Shown piece by piece: positions 23,063-35,100 of a DNA stretch of 64,000 bases (its first letter is position 1; each line of letters opens with the position of its first letter). The notes below the pieces were generated by a model that saw only the letters and a list, made by a program, of their open reading frames with translations, was not told the DNA's origin and made no database searches. The position numbers were made by a program, and so were the translations under genes. The stretch is from Maratus speciosus (lineage: Eukaryota; Arthropoda; Arachnida; Araneae; Salticidae), in contig OZ010799.1 of assembly GCA_963932465.1 (NCBI GenBank), positions 277,361,164-277,425,163 on the forward strand, written 5' to 3'.

Positions 23063-24083
23063 ACTGAAAGTTACAAGTTAAACTGTAAATAACAAAAAGA
23101 AAAAATAAATAAAGAGAAAAAATAAAGGAAAAAAAGAAAAGAAAAAAAAAGAAAGAAAAGAAAAGGACAGCAGTCTGTGAAACAGCCAACAGCACTTAAA
23201 GGTTATATTAACCCATTTGTGCCTAAATTTTTGTTTTCTCAAATTTGTTGCAAAAATCATTTTAAAATGTTGCAAAGTGAACTGGAAAAATACTAAAAAA
23301 AATTACGCTAAAGAATTTTTGTATTTATTTGATAAAACGTAAAAGTACTAAGTATGGAAATATGCATAACATTTGTAATAGTATAATATGCATAATTATG
23401 TGTTTTGTCTAGAATTATATAAAATAACCTTTTAAATTGTATATTATATACATATATAAATACTGTCACTACTATAATACTATGTAATGTGTACTATAAT
23501 TAGTATTATCATGAACTACTAAAAAATTATATTTATTTCTTTATACAGAGACTAATAACATTATAATTATTAGAAAAAATAAAGTAAGAATAATCGTATT
23601 TGAGGTTTAAAAACAATTTGTTTCATAATCATCTTGAAAAGGACTTTACATAAATAACTGTCCCCGAAATGGCAAATAAAAATATGTACAAATTCGTGCG
23701 TAGCGCCCGATATTTTGTACGTTACAAAAATTCATAAAAAATGGGCTTGAAAATATAATTTTACAATTAAAAAAAAATGCATATGCCAAAGAAGTCTATA
23801 AGCTAAGATTATGACTTATTTATTTGGAGGGAAAAACACTAATAAACTTGCTTTTATATTTCGAAAAATGAAAAATCTATAAGCTCCGAAAAAAGCCTTC
23901 ATTTAAGCAAATAAATATTCATTTTAAGCTGTCATCTTTCAGTAACAGATAAAGACATTTGTAGATAACTATTTCATACAATTTTCATGTTATAAAGAAG
24001 AAGAAAATTATGCGCATTTATTAAAATTCGCAGCACCCCAAAAATGGGACGCTAATCATAAAAGGATTACGTTAAAAATATTC
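23063..24083. other. Intron-like sequence downstream of the exon
   Basis: It holds a purine-rich run at 23090-23168 and a lone TTAACCCATTTGTGCC at 23209, resembling one end of a TTAA element without a partner. Otherwise AT-rich and unremarkable. It should be the intron following the pro-domain exon on the minus strand. Confidence 0.5.
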
Positions 24084-24089
24084 ACTTAC

Positions 24090-24358
24090 CACACCATCAC
24101 AGATTGATATAGCTGCTATACTGTCAGCATGAGATAACGACTGGCCGTGGTAAAAGCAGAATGGATTGCTTACAATGTCGGATGGCAACGCCGTCGTCAA
24201 CGTTGGATTTCGTTTTAATTTTAATGTGATATCTTCACCTAGTGATGACATATGAAGTAAAAGTTTATTGCTTGGCTTCACACGAGTTTCGTTATTTTTC
24301 GATTTCCTCCTGTGAAATCGTAATTTTGGTGATTCTATGATCTCAATGTGAGAGAAAT
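24090..24358 (-). CDS. Internal exon of an ADAM/ADAMTS-family (M12B) metalloprotease, pro-domain
   Basis: This is the only convincing host exon in the window. On the minus strand it is preceded by a polypyrimidine acceptor (TTTTTATTTACAG) and followed by a consensus donor GTAAGT at 24089-24084. The 269 bp are open throughout: two bases complete a split codon, then 89 codons end exactly at the donor (phase 0). The translation ends with CFYHGQSLSHADSIAAISIC followed by D-G-V, the pattern of a reprolysin pro-domain (C-x-Y-x-G ... S-x-A-A-I-S-x-C-x-G); upstream the stretch LLHMSSLGEDITLKLKRN matches the family's beta-strand region before it. The pro-domain keeps the secreted or membrane zinc protease latent. 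Upstream exons should lie at higher coordinates and the catalytic domain at lower ones; none was recognised here, so introns are long and repeat-filled. Assignment to ADAMTS rather than ADAM is not settled. Confidence 0.85.
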
Positions 24359-24360
24359 CT

Positions 24361-24630
24361 GTAAATAAAAATTGGAAAAATTATTATGGTACTCATAAAA
24401 ACAATGAAAAGGTTGATTTTATGCTAGCAAACTTTTATTAGCTTATTTTAGTGTGATAGTAATATAATATCTGAGTAATATGTAGTAAATTAACACCTTG
24501 TTAGGATGAGCTAAGCGAATCCTCTACTAGGCTACACAAATTACATTTTGTCGTACACTTTACAAAAAACTATTCAGTATTTTGGCTTGAAATTAAATAC
24601 AAAAATTAATTTGATCTGTAGATTTGCACA

Positions 24631-24667
<37 letters not shown>

Positions 24668-25300
24668 GAATAACCTTAAAAAATTATTATTTTAATTAAT
24701 TTATTTTGCATGTTTTTCCATTACGGACGCATTTTTGGAAATAAAAAATGAAACACGTATATTTTCAGAAGAAAAAATAAATCATGGAGTTAGTAATTAT
24801 AGATAGAATCATGATTAATTAAATAGTTTCACGAGTTCTTTTATGAAATTTTTAAAATACCCTTTTTTATGAAAATTATAGCATATTTTTAGTGAATAAA
24901 ATTTGTGAAAATTCAATTATTTACATTCAATTATAAAAGTATTTTTCAGTGTTAAGAATTCAAATACACAATTTATTCTTATTATGTGAAATCATTTACG
25001 CAGACGATACCTACGGATTTTAAAAGAATTATATTATTATTTTTTTATTTTGTAATGTGACAACAAAAGAATTGTAAACAAATAAAATTAATTGTTAAAT
25101 TTGTTATATCATAAATAAAAAATTCCGAGGAAATTCTTAGTTATTTGGCTGAATTTACATTTCTAAAATTAAAATGCGCCAAAGCATAAAATAACGTTTT
25201 TTCTTAATAAAGATTCAAAAATAACATAAAAAATATGTTTACTTTCAAATATTTATCTTATTAAATAATGCTTCGCGAATCCAAACAAAGGATGGCTTTT
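24361..25300. other. Intron-like sequence upstream of the exon
   Basis: AT-rich DNA with a T-run of about 34 at 24631-24664. No other exon with convincing splice sites was found here. Confidence 0.45.
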
Positions 25301-25310
25301 GCTAGTAATA

Positions 25311-25952
25311 ATATACTAATTTCAAATGCTAAAAGGTGTAAATTAAAACCAATAAAAATAAGTTTATTACGAGTCATTTTCAAAACAAATAAAATTTGAG
25401 CAGTTTTTCGGTACGTTCGTAATTATATAAACCCGTAGCACCTATAGTTGTCGTTGAGTCCGTCCGTCTGTCTGTCCGTACGTGCGTCCGCATATAACAG
25501 AGCAAAAACTACCCAACCAAATGGTCTGAAATTTTAAATATATAATTGTTGCAAAATTTTGTCGAGTTATTTCAAATTTTATGAAAATCAGATGTATAGT
25601 TCAATTACAGGGACAGTCAAAAGTTTTCCGTTACATTACGGTCAATGGAAAAAAATGATTTCGAGTGCATTTTATTGATGTTACAGCCTTTCGAAAAGAA
25701 TGAAATTGATATGCACTTTTGAAGTGCACTAAAATATGCATTCAGTACAATATGCGGCGTAAAAAACATTTATAAAATTAGTTATAGTACGAACGCACCT
25801 CATTTGCCACGTTTGACGTGCAATTTCCAACTTGTTTATTTGTTTTGAAAATGACTCGGGGTGAGTCGAAACATGTCAACAACCAGAATAAACGTATTTT
25901 TACTGGTTTTAAAGTTTTAATTTACACCTTTTACCATTTGAAATTAGTATAT
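25311..25952. repeat. Palindromic repeat with CCGT/CTGT microsatellite
   Basis: The arms ATATACTAATTTCAAATG (25311) and CATTTGAAATTAGTATAT (25935) and, further in, GGTACGTTCGTAATTATA (25412) and its partner near 25780 are inverted. The right arm has an extra ~30 bp. The centre has GTCCGTCCGTCTGTCTGTCC, the complement of the (GACA/GACG) tract of the HINE-like repeats, and a Tc1-like end ACAGGGACAGTCAAAAG at 25609. Confidence 0.6.
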
Positions 25953-25959
25953 CTGAGTA

Positions 25960-27195
25960 ATATTCAATGAATCCACTTTGGACACGAAATCCTCCTAGAA
26001 TAAAAATTACAATCACTACCCTATTATTATCAAGTTATCGACCTTCATCTTACTCAGAGAAGTCGAGTTACAAACCAAGCTTTGGGACGAGCAACACGAC
26101 AAGACCATGACCAGCAGCATAATTCTTCACCAGCATACCTACAAGATTATGTCCTGTCTTTAAAAAATTGACTTATCTTCAGTGATGTAATTTGAGCATC
26201 TCAATAGTTAAGTCGGGAAGCATTATCATGTTCTTATAAATTATCTTATTGAACGTCTACATTGTTTTGAATTTTACCTGGAAAGTTAAATTTCTAGAAG
26301 TGACAACATCTGATATTATTATTGCCGTTTTCTGTGTTGAACTCATGAAACAATCAATACATTTATATCAACTGCTGTTTGATCCTTAATTGACTGTTTC
26401 TTAATACGGATTAATTTGTTCAGTAATTTCTATACACTCTGACTCAATGCCATCCGAGGAAACTAGTTAGCAGCATAATAATACATAAACATAAAAATTC
26501 AATTAATATAAATATTCGAGTTTAGATATATAATTACCTACGATTTCATAAAAATGATTTCGTTTTTAAAATAGAATATTTTGTTGTGATCGAGAATATC
26601 TGTTTTCCTCTTGAATTTGGCTATCCACATACATACTGTCAGCCAAATGAAAAATAAGAATGAAAAATCATGCGTACAGCATAACTTATGAAACACTTCC
26701 CAACACGTTCAGAATACTATAACAAAACTTCACAGTTTTTTAAGGTGAAACCGTTATCTAAATAAACAGTTTGAAAACGCATAACGCATTTGAATAGCCA
26801 TTTTTGAAATTACCATCAATTGTAGGAAACATAACTGACTTTTTGTGGAACCCTGTATATGATATAGAGATTTGTATGTATATATTAATATTACATAGTA
26901 TGTTAACAGATAATTCAGTTAAATGCATAGCACAGTTCGAAATTTCAGTCAATAAACGAAAGTATACTTGAAAACTTTTATGCAACCCCATATATGTTCT
27001 ATAGAATTTATACACATCAAGTAATAGGTAAAATCTTAAATTTAAAAACGCCCACGACTACTGAAAATGCGCTTCCAGCAATTGTTGTTAATAGGCAGTA
27101 CTGTAGCCAAATTCTTTTATGTGTCCTTGTAAATGAAATATAAATTCTAGGCACCCCATATTATACAGTAAACACTTTGTAGCACACCTCAGTGA
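25960..27195. other. No recognised gene
   Basis: AT-rich, probably intronic. A plus-strand run near 26050-26165 reads SRVTNQALGRATRQDHDQQH and later PAYLQDYVL, which might be a scrap of retrotransposon protein, but I cannot place it. Confidence 0.4.
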
Positions 27196-27199
27196 TATA

Positions 27200-27722
27200 C
27201 AGTATAACCTCGAAAATCCGGCATCGTCGGGGCCGAAACTAGGCCGGATTTTTGAAAATTCCGGATTTCTGAAAGAATATCAAAAGAACTTCCGATATTC
27301 TTAATAGTGCCTTTAATCAAAATTTAATTCATAACCAAGAGATAATTATGTGGTAAAAAAAAACTAAATATAAAAAAACCCTTACTTTAATTGAAATTTT
27401 CTATGTTACAAAAAATATATAAATAAATAAACGGTGAAAAATTCTAATAAGCAGTGAAAAATTCTAATAAACAATAAAATTTTTCACTTCATGAGTGCAT
27501 TTTCTTTTTAACCCTTAGGAATAGCACTTTTTGTATAAAATTGCAGTATTTTTAGCTTTTGTTTTTTAACGTCGTAAATTGTCGACAATCCTACTTTATA
27601 CTCATCACAACAATGTTTTCACAAAGCCTTTCTAACTTTCTGATAAGACCACTTTTTCTGCGATAGACAAATTTAAATGCTTCATTTTAGGATCAATATT
27701 CCCTGATTTCGCATTAGCTCTA
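27200..27722 (-). pseudogene. Tigger/pogo relic: one terminal repeat and transposase HTH
   Basis: CAGTATAACCTCGAAAATCC after TA at 27198-27199 is a pogo-type terminal repeat. On the minus strand 27722-27480 reads KMKHLNLSIAEKVVLSES and, after stops and a shift, KAKNTAILYKK / QKLKILQFYTKSA, the CENP-B-type helix-turn-helix at the N-terminus of Tigger transposases. The 5' end and the catalytic part are missing. An (AAAT)n run follows at 27724. Confidence 0.65.
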
Positions 27723-27837
27723 GTAAATAAATAAATAAATAAATAAATAACTTCCAAAACTTCAGAAAAAAAAATATACATATTCATCCTACTATTTTTC
27801 GTTCTTCCGTAAGTTAGAAGCGTAGAAAAAAAGGAGG

Positions 27838-29905
27838 AACAAGTGGGTAAGTGTGATCACAGATCGCACAGAGGGTTTCGTTTAATATTCCTTTAAAACA
27901 CTTTATCCTTTTGTGAAATCTGTTAGTTCCACATTTCGCAACCAGGGCCGCACTCTATTCTACACAAACCTCTATCCAAAGGAAACTCCGATTTACAACC
28001 TATCCGTAGGTATATTAGTCGAGGGGATCGGGTCTATAGCACCCGAGATAGGTAGGCGCCCCAGGAAATTGCACGGAACATTCTTTTATAAGCTTTTTAT
28101 TATGTGCTATGAACTATGTCAAAGTTTCCAGCAGATCGACTTGTTAGATTTCATAATTTTAATAAAATTGCGTTATGTTAGTTGCAAATTCCACCACCAG
28201 GGAGCGCACACTATTCATAACAAAAGTGTATCAGATCGAAACTCTGTTAAACAACCTATCAGTGGATGTGTTACTGGAGTTGGTGGCGGCCTTAAGCGAG
28301 AAATTAAGAAATTTGCTGAAAGTACTATTCGGAAATAGTGGTAACTAAAATTTTGACATTTTTATATTTCATAAGCAGCACGTGTCTGAGTATATCATAG
28401 TGCTCAAAAAACGACACCTAAAAAGGTCGTAAACGCTATTTTTAAAAAAAGAAATCCAGCGCCCCTCCCCCGCCCTCCCTTCACAGGAAATTGCATGCAC
28501 CATTATTTTATAAGCTTTTTATTATGTGTCATAAAGTATCTTAAAGTTGCAAACGGATCGCCTTGTTATATTTCCTAATTTTAACAAAATCGCGTTACGT
28601 TAGTTCCGCATTCCACCACCAGGGAGCGCACTCTATTCTTAACAAAAGCATATCTGAACGAAACTCCTTTGCGCAATCTCTCCGTAGATACATGGTCGGG
28701 AGGGTGGCGGTGCAGTCTTAACCAACAATTTAAAACATTTTCCGCGATAACAAACGCTAAGATTTAATAAATAAATCTAGTCCCCCCCCCCCTCCACTCC
28801 TCGAAATATCACACTCCATTCTTTTTTACACTTTTTCTTATGTGTTATAAAGTATCTTAAAGTTTCGAAGACATCGAGTGGCGGTCTTAAACAATAATTT
28901 AAGATATTTCCTGAAATTGCTATTCGGAAATAGTGGGATGAACACTTATAAACCTATAAACTTTTTCATATTGAATAATTAATACTTATCTCATAGCGCG
29001 CCGTCGAAACACCCCACGCAAATTGTTAATTTCCTAATTTAAATGAAATCTCCGTTAAAAAAGCACGTGCCTCCATCTTAATCTGGCATTTGATGGAAAC
29101 AAAGGGAATTAATAAAATAATAATTAATATCTCAGCTCGTAATGAAGCAATCTCTTTGAACCGGGTAATCTGCATGGAATCTGCGAGAAATTTCCAGCCC
29201 GGATGTCAAAAAATTTAATCGAAAAATTTAATATTTAAAAAGTTTAAATTTCGTATTAGACTTTCCTCCGCTTAAATTTCTCCCGCGCCGATATGTACAG
29301 AAATGATGACAGCTGCCTTCCGGTGAATGGAAATCTGATTGTTTTTAAAAACACAGAAATTAAATTTTTATCGATCGGTTTTTAGTGGATTTTTTGCGTT
29401 CTATCCTTTCTATCCTACGCAGAAATTTGAAATTTATACCAAAATAAAGTAGAATTTTTTCCGCGTATTTCTACACCTGTTACGAATTTGTACGACCGCT
29501 ATTTCGGCAGATCCAATTTTGCTTTTTGAAGGTCCACTTCATTTATTGCTTAAAGTACTCCGTGGTAACCCTGCACCGGCTGATTTGACGGAGCATCCGC
29601 TGAGTTTACTGGCAACCATTAGGAGAAACTGGGGAGGATTTCGATAACGTGCATTTTCACCTGCATTCAAAAGGTTGATTGGTTAATTTTAGAATTTAAT
29701 TAGCCCGTAATTAGGTTAATTACCAACTTTTTCAAAATTTTATGATTTGTTGTTTGATGTGAGGTGTTCAGCTATAAGTACCCAAAATTTCAAGTCTCTA
29801 ACATGTATAGTTTCTGAGAACGGGCTCTGTGACGGACAGACGGACAGACAGACAGACAGACAGAGGAGCGAGACGAATAGGGTTTCGTCAGATGAACGAA
29901 ACCCT
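27838..29905 (+). mobile_element. HINE/Helentron-like repeat V, copy 1
   Basis: It begins AACAAGTGGGTAAGTGTGAT; then AGGGTTTCGT at 27872 is repeated at the far end as one side of hairpin AGGGTTTCGT-CAGATGA-ACGAAACCCT (29879-29905). Before the hairpin is a (GACA/GACG) microsatellite at 29831-29864 and one unit of the ~150 bp module that is expanded in copy 2. The first kilobase has two to three diverged modules containing ACCAGGGAGCGCAC (27941, 28195, 28617). A 141-codon frame at 27913-28338 crosses module borders and is probably chance. Confidence 0.6.
29000..29650. other. Less repetitive segment inside V
   Basis: This part has higher complexity than its surroundings (AATCTGCATGGAATCTGCGA; CTTCCGGTGAATGG). 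No splice-flanked frame was found on either strand. Confidence 0.35.
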
Positions 29906-29999
29906 AAAAAAAATGACTTTGATGCCAGAATTTTGAAGTTACCATGCTTTTCTATTCTAGTGATATTGACAAATTTATGTCTAGTATTGATAATGGCGC

Positions 30000-31004
30000 C
30001 AGTCAAGAGATTGAACAATGCTTTCAGTTCGATTTCCTTTTGTAACAGTAGGATAATTTTTAATTCATTTTGTTTTTATTTAGATATCTAACCTGAAAAG
30101 AATATTTGCGGTTTTTAGTCAATGAGCATCAGCTTGAGGTTTTGTTTGTTTGAGGTTTTTAGCATTCTGTTGTGTACGAGTATAAAAATCACGTTAGTGA
30201 TTTTTCTATTTATTTTGTATCATGAACGCCGCCCATGCTGAGTCTTTGTTCTGCACCTTTACGAAGTCACTTTCATTTGTAAGTAACATAGAACATCATA
30301 GGACATCATAGAACAAAAATATTAAAAACATTGAAAAAAAAAGAATTGTCTCAGAATAAAATGAAAGAAAGTAATTTAGTGGTTTTATAAGAAGTAAGTT
30401 ACGAACGGATTAAGGTTTTTAGAATAATAATTAAAGAATACGCAGGTTTAAATGCATGAAATAAAAGACAAAAAAATATTTAAGATATTATTAAAGATAG
30501 GTAAAAAAGGGGTAGATATTAAGAATTTGGAATAGTTTTACTTAAGATAAAAGAACGAAAATTTTTATTATTACATATATATATCATATTTTTTTCGATC
30601 AAAGAACATGCGACATAACCGAAAACACCTTGTGAACGCCTGACACAAAACTTACATTACTTTACAACATATCCATCTTAATAATTCCTATTCCAAATCA
30701 ACATACAAAAGGACCACAGAGTCGAAAGCCTCTGAAGGAGTCCCCATTCCGAAAACATGTTTGTTTTCTTTAATTGTTCTAAAGTAGCAACAGCTGATTT
30801 ACATACATCCATTAAAAAAAAAGAAAAATAATCTGTTCGTTTTGTCTAAATATATAACAGTCTTTAATACCAAACGACACTTCAAAATTTCTAATTGTTT
30901 CACATTAAAAAGACGTTGGAATTTGTTATGTACAAGCATATAACTGCTGTTAAATACTTGTTTTCCTTAAGTGTGAAAAAGTGTCAAAACTCATTTACAA
31001 ATAT
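30000..31004. other. Left flank of copia, includes a repeated block
   Basis: 30595-30770 resembles 36903-37080 on the other side of the copia element (TCCAAATCAACATACAAAAG and CCATTCCGAAAAC in both). It is therefore a direct duplication flanking the insertion, roughly three-quarters identical by eye. A small hairpin AAAAATCACGTTAGTGATTTTT-like sequence lies at 30186. No gene seen. Confidence 0.5.
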
Positions 31005-31009
31005 CCAAC

Positions 31010-31777
31010 TGTTAAATTTAATTCCCCAGATGTTCTTCGGCAACTCCTAAAAGTGATTAAAAAAAAAGAAAAGAAAGAACTTGTTACCATACACAGATCA
31101 TTTTAACAAGCCAATTTACGAACTGTTTCTTTACTTCCGCATTTGATAATGAGTGCTATTACAGCCCACTTGAGTAACTCTCTAAAGCATATGTTCTAAT
31201 AACTATGATTTCATCACTAATATGTAACTAAAAGGAACATCTGAACATTTTGACTGTTGCCAGACACCTTTAATTATTATATATTTTTTCTACGCTGCGA
31301 ATATGTTTTTTAGCAGCTTTATGTATTATCACTCTTAATCATGTAGCTTCTCTGTTAAGACGGAGTTTCTTATACTCCAGTAATATGTTTAATTATAAGT
31401 ATTTAAAGCTAAAAGTTGAATCTTTCTTTATCGTAAAAACACACAATACTAATTCATATTACATTATATCTTCCCATGGATTTAGCGATTCATATTAAGC
31501 TCTCAAAGGATACTTCAAAGGATAAATAATGCTTCACAAAATAAAATAAAATAATTTCTTCAAGAAGCTTTTGGATAAATCCCTGACCACGCCACACCGA
31601 TGAAGTTATACGTCATCGCGATATTGATGAATCCCAGGTAAGAGCATTTTACCTATTTCCATTTCAAAAGCAGCATAGCCACAAGAGATTTTTTCTAATT
31701 GTTTAAATATGAGACAGCGAATTCCTGCTATCGAGAATGGGGTGCTTTTGGCTTGATAGGCCACTTAAACTCCAACA
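31010..31777 (+). repeat. 5' LTR of the copia element
   Basis: TG...CA-bounded direct repeat of the 3' LTR. Near its end it holds an A-rich AATAAAATAAAATAA stretch that could supply polyadenylation. The 3' copy is shorter by a single A in the run at about 31059. Confidence 0.96.
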
Positions 31778-32132
31778 AAAAGATTAATGAGACAGATAAA
31801 GTGCTCATGTTTAGCGAAAAAGAAGAAAAATTTTATATAGTGGCTTAGATTATAAATATTAAAAATATTCATGTTCTGAATAAAAAAATAAAAAGATGCT
31901 GCATTGAATAAAATTATGAATGTTATTGTACCAGAAATATAAAGGTGAATGAAAAAGAAACATTTATATATTTATGTTTTATGTAATGAACATTTAAATA
32001 ATTAGTGAATGAACAATTTGTTGGTTGTGAGTAATAATAATAATAAAAAAAGAAATCGTTCATTTTACATTTTACAGTAAATAAATAAATAAAAAGGAAA
32101 TAGGTTGGTCGCATAAACAAATAAAAATAAAC

Positions 32133-35100
32133 ATGGCAGGGATAAAAGAAACTCAAATAGTCGAAAAATTAAATTCGACAAATTACTCAAATTGGAAATT
32201 TCGCGCAGAAATGATTTTAATAAAAGAAGAATTGTTTGATGTAATAACAGAAAATCCCCCAGATCCAATTAACACGGACTGGACGAAGAGGGACCGTAAA
32301 GCACGTGCAATTATCAACTTGAGTATTGAAGACTCACAGATCGTGCATGTAAAGCACTTAAACACTGCCAGAGAAACCTGGCAAGCTTTAAAAACAATTC
32401 ATGAAAGGGCTAATCTCTCAAGCAAGTTATATTTGCTGAGAAAATTATACGGAGCAAAACTCCCAGAAAACGGCAATCTAATAAAACACATTACACATAT
32501 TTTAGAACTTGTTGATAAACTTTCAGCCATAGGCGAAACTATTAATGACTCGCACATTTCAGCTCTGTTACTTTGTTCATTACCACCTAGCTACAACACC
32601 TTAATTATAGCCCTCGAGGCCCGTCCAGAAAATGAACTTAATTCAGAGTTTATAAAAGGAAAACTCACTGATGAATATACAAGACGTTTAGAAAACACAG
32701 ATCAGAGCGAGAATTCCTCAAAAGCGTTTAAAACGCATAAAAAGTTTCCGGCTGAACACTATAATAAAAAGGACAAACAGTGCACATACTGTAAATTAAA
32801 AAACCATACATACAGGGAGTGCTGGCATCTTAAGAACAGAAACACTTACTCACCGTCACAAAAACAACAGCCGCACAAATCCAAGTATTACACATCATCG
32901 TTATGTTATGAAGACGCAAACTATTATAGAGAAAACAAAAACCGTGAAACAGAACCAATTCGGATTAACAAAACACAGGGCAATTCAGGAAAAGGCAGCG
33001 ACGCAGCTTTTTTAGTCCAGAAACCAGGAAAACAAACCTGGATAATCGACTCAGGTTCATCGACACACATTCTAAACAGTAAAGATGCATTCACTAAGTT
33101 TAACGACACTGAAAAGACGACAGTCATCATTGCCAATGGAAAAACGCTGAATTCACACGGTACAGGTGAAACGACATTTAAAACAAAAACATCCGATGGA
33201 GGGATAAACACAATCACATTAAAAGAAGTATTATATGTACCAGAATTAGAATCGAACCTCATATCGGTAAGCAAAGCAACACAGAATGGCTATAAATTAA
33301 TTTTCGATAAAGAAAAATGCACGTTATCCCGAAACGGGAATATTTATCTTGAAGCAAGAATGAAAAATAATTTATATCAAGTCGAATTATTAGAAAGCGC
33401 TGAAACTAATAAAGTAAACATTGCACATGAATGTAAAAATAAAAATTGCATAGAAGTTTGGCACAAACGGCTTGGCCATCGTAACTATAATGCGATAAAA
33501 GAATTAATAAATAAAAACTTAGCAGACGGTATAAAAATAAATAACTGTAATCATAATGCATTGTGTGAAATATGTATCCAAACAAAAATAAGTGATGCCC
33601 CATATCCGAAATCAACAAACTGTCCCAAAACAGGCAAAGTGCTCGATCTGATACACACGGACGTGTGCACATCTATCGGTACACCTACTATCGGGGGAAA
33701 AACAATGTTCGTCACTTTTATAGACGACTATTCAAGGTTCACAGTAATTTACTTACTTTCGCATAAAAATGAAGTTCACGAAAAGTTAACCCTTTTCCTC
33801 TTTTCTCCTATCTTCCTTTTTTTCTCTCCTCCGTTTGTCCTGTTCCCCGTCGTACTACGGGAATATTTAGGTAAACAAACGGAAGAATACCTAAGGGCAA
33901 GAGGTATCCAACACCAGTTTACTGTACCATTTTGTCCGAGCCAAAACGGCGTAGCGGAAAGAAAGAATAGGTCATTATTAGATATGACTAGGAGTCTACT
34001 CTCCGAAGCAGGCTTACCTCAAAAATTCTGGGGAGAAGCCATAAATACCGCCAATCACCTGCAGAATAGGCTACCAACCAAAATAACAAACAAAACACCG
34101 TTCGAAATTTGGTTCAACCGAAAACCCACCTTACACTACCTGCGTACATTCGGCTGTAAAGCTTATGCCTATATACAAAAACATCAGCGAAACAAATTAG
34201 ATGATAGAGCGCAGGAAGGAATACTTGTGGGGTATGACAACAAATCAAAAGGTTACCGTATATTCACAAAAGAAAACAAAATAATAATAGCGAGAACAGT
34301 TAAATTTATAGAAAATAGTGAAAACAACTTAAAAGAAAGCGAAGAGGTAGAAAACTCAGACAATGACAACAACTACATTCAAACAGAGTTAAGTAATTCG
34401 GACGAAGAACCAACCGCGTCCAAACAACCCGACGTAGAACCGAGAAGGTCTCAGAGGTCAAATAGAGGAGTACCACCCGACAGATACGTATGTCATGTAA
34501 AAACAAATGACACATTCGAACCATCCGATTTTTATGACATAGCAAACATGAACAACCCAGTAGAAAAAGAAAATTGGCTCAAAGCCGCTCAACAAGAAAT
34601 CAACTCATTAAAGAAAAATAAAACTTGGGACTTAGTGGATCCCCCACCAAATAAGAAAATTATTGGTTGTAAGTGGATTTTTAAGAGAAAGTTAGATAAT
34701 TTAGGAAATGTACAAAAATACAAGGCCCGTTTAGTAGCGAAAGGATATAAGCAGAAGTACGGCGAAGATTATGATGAAACCTTCGCACCCGTAGTTTCAC
34801 ACACAACAATCCGCACATTTTTAGCCTCAGCGGCATATAAAAATCTTTCTGTTCAACACATTGACATCGACACTGCATTTCTTCACGGCGAAATAGAAGA
34901 AGAAATTTTCATGAAACAACCAGAAGGTTTTATAGAAAAAAATTGTGAAAACAAAGTGTGTAAACTGAATAAAACAATCTACGGCTTAAAGCAGGCAGCT
35001 AGAGCCTGGCACAAAAAGATCGCAGAATCATTAAAAAACATGAATTTTGTGCAAAGCACTGCTGACTCATGTTTGTTTACTAGAAAAGAAAAGGAAAATT

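Noticed and set aside
23078..23275. Hydrophobic minus-strand frames as membrane proteins
   Set aside because: The hydrophobicity comes from a low-complexity purine run read as its complement.
27913..28338. 141-codon frame as a gene
   Set aside because: It crosses modules of repeat V, has no motif, and no splice or start context; copy 2 does not keep it.
33786..33860. Simple inversion explaining the odd integrase segment
   Set aside because: I read the reverse complement of the segment in three frames; none gives a continuous integrase sequence joining both sides, so a clean in-place inversion does not fit.
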